Source of the DNA: Bdellovibrionia bacterium
GTDB taxonomy: Bacteria > Bdellovibrionota > Bdellovibrionia > Bdellovibrionales > JAGQZY01
DNA length: 64,000 nt
Assembly (NCBI GenBank): GCA_030427805.1
Contig: JAUICP010000001.1
Coordinates: 806,001 to 870,000 of the forward strand
Direction of reading: 5' to 3'
Shown: positions 53,219 to 61,182 of the stretch, piece after piece
Position numbering within the stretch: position 1 is the first letter of the stretch
How the letters are laid out: each line of letters starts with the position of its first letter
Program-made: the position numbers and the translations under genes
The notes under the pieces: generated by a model
Seen by the model: the letters and a program-made list of their open reading frames with translations, nothing else
What the model was told of the DNA's origin: nothing
Databases searched by the model: none

Positions 53219-53284
53219 ATGAAGACTATCTCCGATTGCTTATACAACGAGACTGTAGTCTCGATTGGACTGAACAAAAGGTGA
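53219..53284 (+). CDS. Possible 21-residue leader peptide
   Basis: ATG 53219 is preceded by AAGGA (53206-53210, 8-base spacing) and encodes MKTISDCLYNETVVSIGLNKR, ending in AGG TGA. The stop overlaps the ribosome site (GGTGAGG) of the PilZ-type gene at 53292. Overlap with a hairpin at 53248-53263 suggests a leader role, but the frame is too short for certainty. A GTG at 53215 opens a competing frame of 32 codons. Confidence 0.35.
   Translation: MKTISDCLYNETVVSIGLNKR
53248..53263. promoter_or_regulatory. Perfect inverted repeat in the leader of the PilZ-type gene
   Basis: CGAGACT-GT-AGTCTCG forms a 7-bp perfect inverted repeat 29 bases upstream of ATG 53292. The 2-base spacer is too short for an RNA loop without opening the inner pairs, so a protein-binding operator is at least as likely. 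Confidence 0.4.
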
Positions 53285-53291
53285 GGAAAAA

Positions 53292-54161
53292 ATGCAGACT
53301 CATTTCTATGTAGCACAATCAGGCGAGACCAAGGGCCCATTTTCTGTGGAGCAAATCATTGAGCAGGTGAGAGCTAAGACTTTAGATCTTGTCGACTATT
53401 GTTATGACGAAAAGCAAGAGGATTGGATTGAGCTTGGTAAGCATCCGGTCATTGGTGAGCAAGTTCTAGAAGCGGTTAATAACACATTGTCCGGTGTAAA
53501 AACGACTAATCCAGAAGAGATGGAAAACACGGTCGTAGAAAAGACAATTGTTGAGCAGCAAAAAGCTGTTTCCGACCCTGCAGATTTTGAATGGTATGTT
53601 CTCAAGGGTGAAAGTAAGTTTGGTCCCTTTGCCTATAGAGATATCGTCCGCATGCTGCAAGAGAAGTCAATTTTTGAATTTGATTATGTTTGGAATCAGA
53701 ATCTAACAACTTGGAAGCGAGTTGCCGAACTTTCTGAATTTAGTCCCGAGTCGATTAGAGATTTGAAGGACTCAGGGAGTGAAGAGATTTCTGAAATCTT
53801 TTTTAGAAGACGCCATGTCCGAGTGGGATTTTTGTCATCAATCATCGTGCATGACAATCGCCACGTTTGGAAAGGTAAGAGTATTGAAGTCAGCGCCGGT
53901 GGAGCAGGTCTCGTCATTGAGAATGCAATGTTGCAACCAGGGCAGACTCTATATCTCCACTTCAAACCCGCTGATGGGCTTCCACCTTTTAATGCTGTCT
54001 GTGAAGTTGTTTCTAAACAGTACATGAAAGGTGTTAAGGACAAGAAGACTCCGATTCGTTATGGGGTCAAGTTTACGAGTATTAATACTCAAGCGCAGAG
54101 AAATCTTCATGACTTTACGTCTAAGAGATCAGACGCGCAAAACGATGCGAAGGCCGCATAG
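53292..54161 (+). CDS. GYF_2-GYF_2-PilZ protein, probable cyclic di-GMP effector
   Basis: The 289-residue soluble protein has two GYF_2-type domains (about 3-52, FYVAQSGETKGPFSVEQI; about 95-145, WYVLKGESKFGPFAYRDI). A C-terminal PilZ domain (about 172-285) follows, with the RxxxR motif in FRRRHVRVGF and EVSAGGAGL in place of the DxSxxG motif. GYF domains bind proline-rich partners; PilZ binds cyclic di-GMP. It sits just upstream of the motor-like operon (130 bases to the next gene), so it may link cyclic di-GMP to that machine; this is inference from position. Confidence 0.88.
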   Translation: MQTHFYVAQSGETKGPFSVEQIIEQVRAKTLDLVDYCYDEKQEDWIELGKHPVIGEQVLEAVNNTLSGVKTTNPEEMENTVVEKTIVEQQKAVSDPADFEWYVLKGESKFGPFAYRDIVRMLQEKSIFEFDYVWNQNLTTWKRVAELSEFSPESIRDLKDSGSEEISEIFFRRRHVRVGFLSSIIVHDNRHVWKGKSIEVSAGGAGLVIENAMLQPGQTLYLHFKPADGLPPFNAVCEVVSKQYMKGVKDKKTPIRYGVKFTSINTQAQRNLHDFTSKRSDAQNDAKAA

Positions 54162-54192
54162 ATAAAATTAGAATCATTCGTCAATAGCATGT

Positions 54193-54285
54193 ACTCTCCG
54201 GCGAAATAGAATATACAACTAAATATTGAAATCTAAGCTCAATCATTTGCATGTACACAGTCAGAGCTAAAAGACTTCGGAGAGT
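54193..54285 (+). promoter_or_regulatory. Leader with complement to the ribosome site of the VWA gene
   Basis: ACTCTCCG (54193-54200) is perfectly complementary to CGGAGAGT (54278-54285), which contains the GGAG ribosome site of ATG 54291. Pairing would hide that site. The octamer GCATGTAC is also repeated directly at 54187-54194 and 54249-54256. Both are visible in sequence; a regulatory role is inferred. Confidence 0.35.
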
Positions 54286-54290
54286 CGTCA

Positions 54291-55268
54291 ATGAACTGGG
54301 TACGTTTGCTGTTGAGTTTGACATTCATATATTCCTTTGTAGGTTGCGGGAATGATGCGAGTTTTGATCTTGCACCCGAAACTGACAATGCTCGTTTATC
54401 CCTAAAAATAAATGATGAAGTCGATATCCTCTGGGTTATCGATAACTCGAGTTCGATGGAGAAGCATTCACAGGCTTTGGCGAGTCAGATGCAGCCTTTT
54501 GTTGAAGCTCTCAACGAAACAAAACTCGATTACCGCATGGGGATTACGACCACAGACATGAGAACACCGCCGACAGGGCAGCAGGGAATCTTTATTGGGC
54601 AGACCGATAATGTGCTTTCTAGCCGCACACCTGATTTGGTGAATGTTGTTACAAATCGCATGTACAATGTTGGACAAGGCGGATCACCTGTTGAACAAGG
54701 TCTTGCAGCTATGAAGGAAGCCCTTTCTGAGGATAAGCTGAATTTTCAAAATGCCGGTTTCTTTAGAGAAGACTCTCTTCTCGTTGTTGTCTTCTTAACC
54801 AACGAAGACGATCAAAGTGTTAACGAAGATTATGTACAATTTCTTGATGATCTAAAGCCACCTCTTCCTTCTGGAGAAAGATCTTGGGTCGCTCACTTTA
54901 TCGGAGTTTTGCCAGATAATAACTCTTGTTCAACGTTTGGTAACGATTACCAGCCTGGTTATAAATACCTCGAGTTGGTGGACGCTTCTGGTGGAATTGC
55001 TGAAAATATTTGTACTGCCGACTTGAGGTCAGCACTGACTGCGGTAAAAGCGCGAGTGATTGACTTTATTTCTGAGTTCGCTCTTGAGAGAGAGCCGGTT
55101 GTAGAGACCATTCGGGTCTTTGTAAACGGTGTTGAGGTAGATAATGATCCAGATAATGGCTGGATCTATTTAGAAGATAAAAATGCAATTCGATTTAATG
55201 GTTCTTCGGTCCCTACGGCTGATGCAAGTATTAAAATCGATTACGATCCTGCAGGAATTAAAAAGTAA
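54291..55268 (+). CDS. VWA-domain lipoprotein
   Basis: The 325-residue product has a lipoprotein signal ending YSFVGC and a von Willebrand A domain starting near residue 46. The metal-site motif DNSSSM (within ILWVIDNSSSMEKHSQ) is intact, with later VVVFLTNEDDQSVNED. A small C-terminal beta domain follows (VVETIRVFVNGVEVDN...SIKIDYDP). Such proteins usually bind partners through the metal site in the periplasm or at the surface. It lies 13 bases before the ExbB/TolQ-like gene, apparently as first gene of the motor operon. Confidence 0.88.
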   Translation: MNWVRLLLSLTFIYSFVGCGNDASFDLAPETDNARLSLKINDEVDILWVIDNSSSMEKHSQALASQMQPFVEALNETKLDYRMGITTTDMRTPPTGQQGIFIGQTDNVLSSRTPDLVNVVTNRMYNVGQGGSPVEQGLAAMKEALSEDKLNFQNAGFFREDSLLVVVFLTNEDDQSVNEDYVQFLDDLKPPLPSGERSWVAHFIGVLPDNNSCSTFGNDYQPGYKYLELVDASGGIAENICTADLRSALTAVKARVIDFISEFALEREPVVETIRVFVNGVEVDNDPDNGWIYLEDKNAIRFNGSSVPTADASIKIDYDPAGIKK

Positions 55269-55281
55269 TAAGGGGGATATC

Positions 55282-55983
55282 ATGAAGGTGTTTCAAATGA
55301 TCGCAGACGGTGGGATACCAGCCTTTGTCATTATAGGCATGGGTTTATTTGCACTAGCTGTAATTATTGAACGAGTAAAGGTTCTTTATAAAGACTATGC
55401 TATTAGTTCTGAGTCTTTTATGAAGCAAATTAGAGGAATGGTCATGAAAGATCAAATCGAAGATGCGATTACTTTCTGTGCCAATCAAGGCGATAAACCA
55501 CTTCCTCACGTTGTAAAAGCTGTATTAGAGCGATCTGATCGCGATGATGAGTCTATCAACCAAGGTATGGATATCGCCATGGCCGAGGTTATTCCTAAGT
55601 TAGGAAAGCGACTTGGTTATCTTGCGATGATTGCAAACGTATCTACGTTGGTTGGACTTCTTGGAACAATTCAAGGTCTGATTCTTTCGTTTGAAGCTGT
55701 ATCCTTTGCCGATCCATCACAGAAACAAGAGTTATTAGCTCAAGGTATTTCGATGGCGATGAATACAACGGCACTTGGTCTTTCAGTAGCGATTCCCGTG
55801 ATGGTTGTTTATGCCTTCTTGCACGCTCGCCAGGGGAGACTCCTCGAAGAAGTTTCTGAGCATTCAGCAAAGGTTGTGGATATTCTTACAACTCGACATT
55901 ACGCGCCTCTTTCTATGCAGGGAGTTGTGACGGCTAATAAGAAAGATAATCAGCCGCCAAAGGCCCCGCCAAGAGCATCGTAA
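55282..55983 (+). CDS. TolQ/ExbB/MotA-type proton-channel protein (AglR-like)
   Basis: From ATG 55282 (AAGGGGG upstream) the product has 233 residues with three membrane helices: about 10-30, then the pair NVSTLVGLLGTIQGLILSFEAV and TALGLSVAIPVMVVYAFLHA. The conserved Thr and Gly/Pro residues of the ExbB/TolQ channel are present. With ExbD/TolR partners it converts proton flow into movement of periplasmic domains. One ExbB-like gene followed by two ExbD-like genes is the order known for aglR-aglQ-aglS of the Myxococcus gliding motor. Confidence 0.92.
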   Translation: MKVFQMIADGGIPAFVIIGMGLFALAVIIERVKVLYKDYAISSESFMKQIRGMVMKDQIEDAITFCANQGDKPLPHVVKAVLERSDRDDESINQGMDIAMAEVIPKLGKRLGYLAMIANVSTLVGLLGTIQGLILSFEAVSFADPSQKQELLAQGISMAMNTTALGLSVAIPVMVVYAFLHARQGRLLEEVSEHSAKVVDILTTRHYAPLSMQGVVTANKKDNQPPKAPPRAS

Positions 55984-56007
55984 ACAATTATTAGGTGGTA
56001 GGATATT

Positions 56008-56556
56008 ATGAGAAAGAAGACAATAGTTAAAATGCCAGAAGAGCCAAACTACGATTTAGACTTGGCTCCTATGCTTGCGATGATGGTCGCACTCATTCCT
56101 ATTCTTTTACTGTCTACTGTATTTGTTAAAGTTAAAATTATTGAATCTCCACTCCCCCAGGTTATTCAAGAGGCGATCGCTGAAGATCAGAAAAATGGCG
56201 AGCGCAAGGTAGAGATTTCACTTGAGGCGAGTCTAAAGGGCTTCGTTCTCGTTGTGGATAATAACGGTAGAAAGCAAAGAAAGAGATTCTCCGCAACCAA
56301 AGGAGAAGAGCTTAACTTGGATGGTCTTAAAAAAGCTTTGATTGAAGTCAAAAAGAGACATCCACGTTCTTTCCAACTCATGCTCAAGCCAGGAAGTGAA
56401 CTGAGCTATAAGCAGATTGTTCAGATCATGGATACAGCGAGAGATACCGGAAAGAACGGGCCAGAGTTTACTGTCAAGAGTTCTCAAACAGAGGAAGAAG
56501 CCTCGACAAATTTGATGTTCCCAAAAGTTGTTTTTGGGAATTTAATGGAGGGTTAA
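56008..56556 (+). CDS. TolR/ExbD-like protein without the transmembrane Asp
   Basis: The 182-residue protein has a short cytoplasmic N-terminus, one membrane helix (about 20-42) and a periplasmic ExbD-type domain (about 60-175; FSATKGEELNLDGLKKALIEVKKRHPRSFQLML). In the helix DLAPMLAMMVALIPILLL the position of the essential proton-binding Asp (three residues after Pro21) is Ala24, codon GCG at 56077-56079. It probably forms a heteromeric pair with the next protein, which keeps the Asp. Gene spacing is one base to the next ATG. Confidence 0.9.
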   Translation: MRKKTIVKMPEEPNYDLDLAPMLAMMVALIPILLLSTVFVKVKIIESPLPQVIQEAIAEDQKNGERKVEISLEASLKGFVLVVDNNGRKQRKRFSATKGEELNLDGLKKALIEVKKRHPRSFQLMLKPGSELSYKQIVQIMDTARDTGKNGPEFTVKSSQTEEEASTNLMFPKVVFGNLMEG

Positions 56557-57066
56557 ATGTCTCGAGTAACAGAGCGAATGAGACAAAATAATAAAAAATC
56601 AACTTTCGTACTCCAACTGACGGCGATGGTTGATATGTTCACTATATTACTGGTTTTCCTTTTAAAAAGTTACTCGACGAGCGCGGTAAATATCACTCCT
56701 TCTGAAGGACTTAACTTGCCGTTCTCAACTTCGCAAGAGGCACCTATTGAAGCACTTAAGTTAGTCGTTGCTCAGGACGGTGTTTTCGTTGGCGATCAAA
56801 GGGTGATCGATTTTAAAGACGGACAGGTACTCAATGAGGATATGAGTAAAGATGATCCGGACTTTTTAACGAAGCTCTATGCCTACCTAGAAAAAGAAGC
56901 GACGAAAACCCAAGAGATTGCAGCACGAAATCAGGCTATTCAGTTTACTGGCAGGATTCTGATGCAAGCTGATGAGAACCTGTCATATGTGACTTTGAAA
57001 AAGGTTATGTATACGGCCTCTTTGGCTGGGTACACCGATTTAAAGATGGCGACAATTGGAGAATAG
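56557..57066 (+). CDS. TolR/ExbD-like protein with the transmembrane Asp
   Basis: The 169-residue protein has one membrane helix (about 18-38) carrying Asp26 in LQLTAMVDMFTILLVFLL, the proton-binding residue of ExbD/TolR. A periplasmic domain follows (IEALKLVVAQDGVFVGDQRV..., ENLSYVTLKKVMYTASLAGY). It follows its Asp-less relative without a gap and is followed 6 bases later by the large TPR gene. It should be the active proton-using stator partner. Confidence 0.92.
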   Translation: MSRVTERMRQNNKKSTFVLQLTAMVDMFTILLVFLLKSYSTSAVNITPSEGLNLPFSTSQEAPIEALKLVVAQDGVFVGDQRVIDFKDGQVLNEDMSKDDPDFLTKLYAYLEKEATKTQEIAARNQAIQFTGRILMQADENLSYVTLKKVMYTASLAGYTDLKMATIGE

Positions 57067-57072
57067 AAACCA

Positions 57073-60003
57073 ATGAAAAGTTTAATGATTCTCATTTTAG
57101 CATTTAATTTCAATGCCCTTGCTGATGAAGGTCAGAAGAATAGCAATGTTATTAAAGAGCTGAGAATGGTTGAAGGCCAAGAAAAACAAAATGAAATCAA
57201 AGCTCTTAAAACCGAGCTCCTTGTTGAGCAAAGCGAAAAAAGAGCTTTGGCGCAAATAAAGAAGCTTATTAAAAAGTACCGTGGCACTCCCATGGAGGCC
57301 GACATGTGGTTTCGGTTGGCGGAACTTCACATGCGTCGAGCAAAAACGGAACGCTTTTTTGAAATCCATCGTACCAGTGAAACTGTAACTAGTTTTCTCC
57401 CGAGGAGAATTAATAAAGCCTCCCAGTCTAAGGAGATACGCAAAGCTATTGAGGTGTACGAGCGAATTCGAAAGCGCTTTAAGAAATATTCTCGACTCGA
57501 TCTAGTGCTATTTAATAACGCCTTTGCGAGACAGCAATTGGGTCACCAGAAAAAGGCTGAGCGCTTGTACTGGCAGATTGTGAAGCAGTTTAAGAATTCA
57601 CTCTTAGTGCCGGACGCCCACCTTGCAATTGGTGAAATTAATTACGATCTCAGAAAATTTCAGTTGGCTCTCGAACATTTCATGATGATCGAGAAGTATC
57701 CCAATTCACGGGTTTATCCCTATGGTATTTACAAGGCAGCCTGGTGTGCCTACAACTTGAGAAATGCACTTGATGCGATGAAGAAGCTCGAAAAAGTTGT
57801 GGCCTACGGTAAGTATATCAATGAAAAGAAATTGGATTCGCGTTTGGATTTAAGAAAAGAAGCATTGAGAGATATGTCTCTTTTCTACGGTGAAGTCTAT
57901 GAGGCGGCAGATGCGGTTTCTTATTTCAAGGATCAGGCTTCTGAGCTTGATATGTCACCTTATGTTCTACGTCTTGTAGGTCTTTATCGACGCCATTCTC
58001 GCTTTCAGGATGTGGAGCAAGTTTTAAAGGAGCTCATAAAGGCAGTACCAGATTCAGATCAAACTCCTGAAGCTTTTCACATGTTAGTAATGAATTACGA
58101 AGAAATGCGCAACCGCGAAAAGGCAATTGGCCAGTTGGCTGAGTTTTCAGGTTTTTGTACTGAGTTACCGGCGAAAAAAGATGATAAAGAAAATCTTTTA
58201 AAGAATATTTGTACGCAAAAAATCTCTCTTACTTCGAAGAACTTGGCTGCAAAGTGGCACCGCATGTGGAAGAAAAACGAGAGTTTCCCAGTATTCTCAA
58301 AGGGAGCTGAGGCAGCATACAAAACCTATATTAAGCATAATGATGCAAGCAAAAAGGAAATGGGGCCGATTCGCGGAAGTTATGCCGACCTACTTTACCA
58401 GATGAAGCGGTTTAGAGAGGCCAGTAAAGAATATGCCATGGTCCGTCTGGCCAAGCCTGATAAGGAACTCGATCACTCAAGTGCTTATTCAGCGATTGTC
58501 TCCCTCGAGAAGTCGGTTAAGGACAATTGGAATGATGATGATGAAAATATTTTTGTGAATCTTAGTAAATACTATTTAAAGCAGTTTCCAAAGGGAGAGT
58601 ATTCTCTAGATATTCGTTTTAAGAAGTCGCTCATAGCCTATAAGAAAGAACGCTATGATGAAGCAGCGCCGGACTTTAAGCTTTTGGGAACTCAGTATCA
58701 CAAAACCGAAAAAGGGCAATCGGCCCAAGATTTATATCTTGATATTTTAAATATCAAAAAGAACTTTGGACTTTTAAAGACCGAAGCAAAAGCGTTCTTG
58801 AAGCTGGCGAGTAATAAAGAGCGCCAAGTAAAGATAAAGCGAATCTATCAAGAGGCTTTTTTCTCAGAGGTCCAACAATTCGAAGATGGTGCTAAGAAGG
58901 AGCAAGCCATTGAGGGTTACATCTCTTTTGCGAAAGAAAACCAAAATTCTCCTTTAGCTCCCAAGGCTTGGTGGAATGCCAGTCAGCTTCTCTTTTCCAC
59001 TGGAAAGATCGTTAAAGGATCCAACACCTGTATAGCTTTCTCGAAGCAGTTTCCTAAGGATAAGACGAGTCGAGATTGTTTAATTCAGGCGGCTGGCGAA
59101 CTCGAGCAAATTGGTGAAATTAAGGATACCATCAAAGTAGTCTCCAAGCTCGAGACTCTTGATCCTGACCACGCGACCAAATGGCTAGAGATTAGGGCTG
59201 ACTTTATGAGTTTACTCGGGCAAACAGCGGGAGCTTTGAAGCTTTATTCTAAGGCCCTCGATACCCTTAAGCCAGAAGAGAAAATCAAGAGACTTCTGAA
59301 GATGGCGAATATCCATAAAAGACAGGGCAACCAGGCTGAGCTCAAAGGGATTAAAACCGAACTGATGAACATGGGTGCTGAGCCCTATTCTTCGAGGTAT
59401 TTAACAGATCGTGCTTATGATAAGTTCGAGGCAAAGGATTTCCCAGAGGCCTTTAAGTTGGCACGGAAGGTTGTCGGTACCGCAAAAGCTGATATTAGAG
59501 ATAAGGCGCGCGCGCGATTTCTTCAGGCAGAAATCCTCAGAGGAGAGTTTGATCGTCAGAGTGTTAAAGCTCGAGTCGAAAGAATAGCCCTTGTTCTTGC
59601 AATCAAGACTGAAAAACTAGAGAAAGCGCAAAAAGCATTTCAGGCGACACTCAATTACGGCGACCCCGAGTTCTCAGTAAAATCTCTAGAGAACCTGTCG
59701 GCTATGTATTCAGAGTACGCTCGTTCGATCAGAACAATGACTTTGCCGGCAGATACGCCGGAGCAAGATGTGCAGATTTTTAGACAAGAGATAGAAGCTC
59801 TTGCAATACCTATGGAAGAAAAGGGAGTCGACACATTGCAATTGGCTCTACAGGCGGCGAAGGACGCTAAATTAATCGATGGAAGTGTAGTTCGGCTAGA
59901 AGGCAAGATTAACAAACTCAATATGAAAGAAACAGATGTCCCAGAGCTTCAGATCTCTCTACCTGCGTTTGCTGGGCCACGAATCAGGGAGGTGGGATCA
60001 TGA
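57073..60003 (+). CDS. Large periplasmic TPR-repeat protein (GltD-like)
   Basis: The 976-residue product starts with a signal peptide (MKSLMILILAFNFNALA). It consists almost entirely of helical TPR-like repeats rich in Lys and Glu, for example MWFRLAELHMRRAK, VPDAHLAIGEINYDLRKFQLALEHFMMIEK and WLEIRADFMSLLGQTAGALKLYSKAL. Such proteins serve as scaffolds. Large TPR proteins are part of the Glt gliding complex, which fits its place directly after the ExbB/ExbD genes. Its stop overlaps the next gene (ATGA). Confidence 0.85.
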   Translation: MKSLMILILAFNFNALADEGQKNSNVIKELRMVEGQEKQNEIKALKTELLVEQSEKRALAQIKKLIKKYRGTPMEADMWFRLAELHMRRAKTERFFEIHRTSETVTSFLPRRINKASQSKEIRKAIEVYERIRKRFKKYSRLDLVLFNNAFARQQLGHQKKAERLYWQIVKQFKNSLLVPDAHLAIGEINYDLRKFQLALEHFMMIEKYPNSRVYPYGIYKAAWCAYNLRNALDAMKKLEKVVAYGKYINEKKLDSRLDLRKEALRDMSLFYGEVYEAADAVSYFKDQASELDMSPYVLRLVGLYRRHSRFQDVEQVLKELIKAVPDSDQTPEAFHMLVMNYEEMRNREKAIGQLAEFSGFCTELPAKKDDKENLLKNICTQKISLTSKNLAAKWHRMWKKNESFPVFSKGAEAAYKTYIKHNDASKKEMGPIRGSYADLLYQMKRFREASKEYAMVRLAKPDKELDHSSAYSAIVSLEKSVKDNWNDDDENIFVNLSKYYLKQFPKGEYSLDIRFKKSLIAYKKERYDEAAPDFKLLGTQYHKTEKGQSAQDLYLDILNIKKNFGLLKTEAKAFLKLASNKERQVKIKRIYQEAFFSEVQQFEDGAKKEQAIEGYISFAKENQNSPLAPKAWWNASQLLFSTGKIVKGSNTCIAFSKQFPKDKTSRDCLIQAAGELEQIGEIKDTIKVVSKLETLDPDHATKWLEIRADFMSLLGQTAGALKLYSKALDTLKPEEKIKRLLKMANIHKRQGNQAELKGIKTELMNMGAEPYSSRYLTDRAYDKFEAKDFPEAFKLARKVVGTAKADIRDKARARFLQAEILRGEFDRQSVKARVERIALVLAIKTEKLEKAQKAFQATLNYGDPEFSVKSLENLSAMYSEYARSIRTMTLPADTPEQDVQIFRQEIEALAIPMEEKGVDTLQLALQAAKDAKLIDGSVVRLEGKINKLNMKETDVPELQISLPAFAGPRIREVGS

Positions 60004-60929
60004 TACGATTCCTATTACTCTTTGGCGTTCTTTTGAGTCTTGGTTGCGCGACGACACCCGGACAAAAAGGTGATGCTGAAAAAAGAAAATCCACAAAAGC
60101 ATACTTCAAAGGTTTAGAGGCGGAAGATCTCAAGCCTGATGAGAAAAGTCGAAAGCTTTGTAAAAAAGGACTCAAAAAGGCGAAAGAGGATGGTTGGAAA
60201 GCCATGATCGTTTCGGCCAATCATTGTTTGAAGGCCGAAAATCGCAGTGCCCTCAAATACCTTGCTAAGAGCCTCTCAAAGCGTTTTCCAGTCTCTCCGT
60301 GGGGTTCGTACTACCAATCTTTGGTTTCTGAGCTAGAAGGAAACCTCGAACTTTCAGAATGGTATATTGATCTGGCTGTTAAAAAGTCTGGTCAAACAGT
60401 AGGTCTCTTCGATTACCAAAGGGCTCGCCTGCAGTACCAAAAAGGCAATCTCGTAGAAAGTGTCGAACTTTTTGAACGTGCATTGAGTAAAGATAAAACA
60501 CTGAAAAGTGCAAAACTACTGCTCGGTGAAATTTATTATCAGCAAAGAGACTATAAGAAATCGGCTAAGTTTTTTAATGAATCTTTCACTGCATTCGATG
60601 CAAGCCCGCAAAGATACTTAGCCTTTTCCTATGCACTTGTACAAACTAAGCAAGTCGAACGCTGTATTGAGGTGATAAGTCAGGGAATTCGTAGAAATCC
60701 TCTACACCTCAATTTGCGACTCTACCTTGCTAAAGTCTATGAGACCGTTAAAAATGACTATAAGAACGCTTTGTCAGAGTACGAGGAAGCTCATGATCTG
60801 GTTAAAAGTGGTCGAATTAAGACGAAACCGAACTTAGATCTGGCCAAAAAGATTCAATTTCTAGAAAAGAAAATTGAAGCGGATGCTGCTAAGGCCAAAA
60901 AAATTCGAATTTCGCAAAGAGGATATTAG
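60000..60929 (+). CDS. TPR lipoprotein (GltE-like)
   Basis: The 309-residue product has a lipoprotein signal (LSLGC) and several TPR units (FDYQRARLQYQKGNLVESVELFERALS, AKLLLGEIYYQQRDYKKSAKFFNESF). A Lys-rich C-terminus follows. It overlaps the large TPR gene by 4 bases. A membrane-anchored TPR lipoprotein next to a large TPR scaffold again matches the Glt-type gene content, though orthology cannot be proven here. Confidence 0.85.
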   Translation: MIRFLLLFGVLLSLGCATTPGQKGDAEKRKSTKAYFKGLEAEDLKPDEKSRKLCKKGLKKAKEDGWKAMIVSANHCLKAENRSALKYLAKSLSKRFPVSPWGSYYQSLVSELEGNLELSEWYIDLAVKKSGQTVGLFDYQRARLQYQKGNLVESVELFERALSKDKTLKSAKLLLGEIYYQQRDYKKSAKFFNESFTAFDASPQRYLAFSYALVQTKQVERCIEVISQGIRRNPLHLNLRLYLAKVYETVKNDYKNALSEYEEAHDLVKSGRIKTKPNLDLAKKIQFLEKKIEADAAKAKKIRISQRGY

Positions 60930-60938
60930 GTGAACGTT

Positions 60939-61178
60939 ATGAGGAGAATATTCTTAATCATTGCTATACTAGCTATTGGCATCCCTTGTTTTGCAAAAAA
61001 GGTTAAGTATAGGAAAGTTCAGGAAGTTGATTTCGAACAGACCGACATTGACGGTAAGGTGAGAAATCCCGATGGAGCCTATCTCGTGCAAAAACGAGGA
61101 GTGGACTTTCTTCCGATGTATAAAGTCAAATCAACCTTTGATGAAAATATCAAAGAATCATTTGAGTATTTGAGGTAG
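60939..61178 (+). CDS. Small exported protein
   Basis: From ATG 60939 (AGGTGA 6 bases upstream; GTG 60930 also in frame) the 79-residue product has a signal peptide (MRRIFLIIAILAIGIPCFA). The mature part is basic to neutral (FEQTDIDGKVRNPDGAYLVQKRGVDFLPMYKVKSTFDENIKESFEYLR). No family is recognised, but its fixed place between TPR lipoprotein and FHA-TonB genes, with 4 bases to the next gene, suggests a real small component of the complex. Confidence 0.75.
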   Translation: MRRIFLIIAILAIGIPCFAKKVKYRKVQEVDFEQTDIDGKVRNPDGAYLVQKRGVDFLPMYKVKSTFDENIKESFEYLR

Positions 61179-61182
61179 TCAG

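Noticed and set aside
55183-55281. Upstream extension of the ExbB-like protein by 33 residues
   Set aside because: It overlaps the VWA gene out of frame, lacks a ribosome site, and reads unlike the family; ATG 55282 has a strong site.
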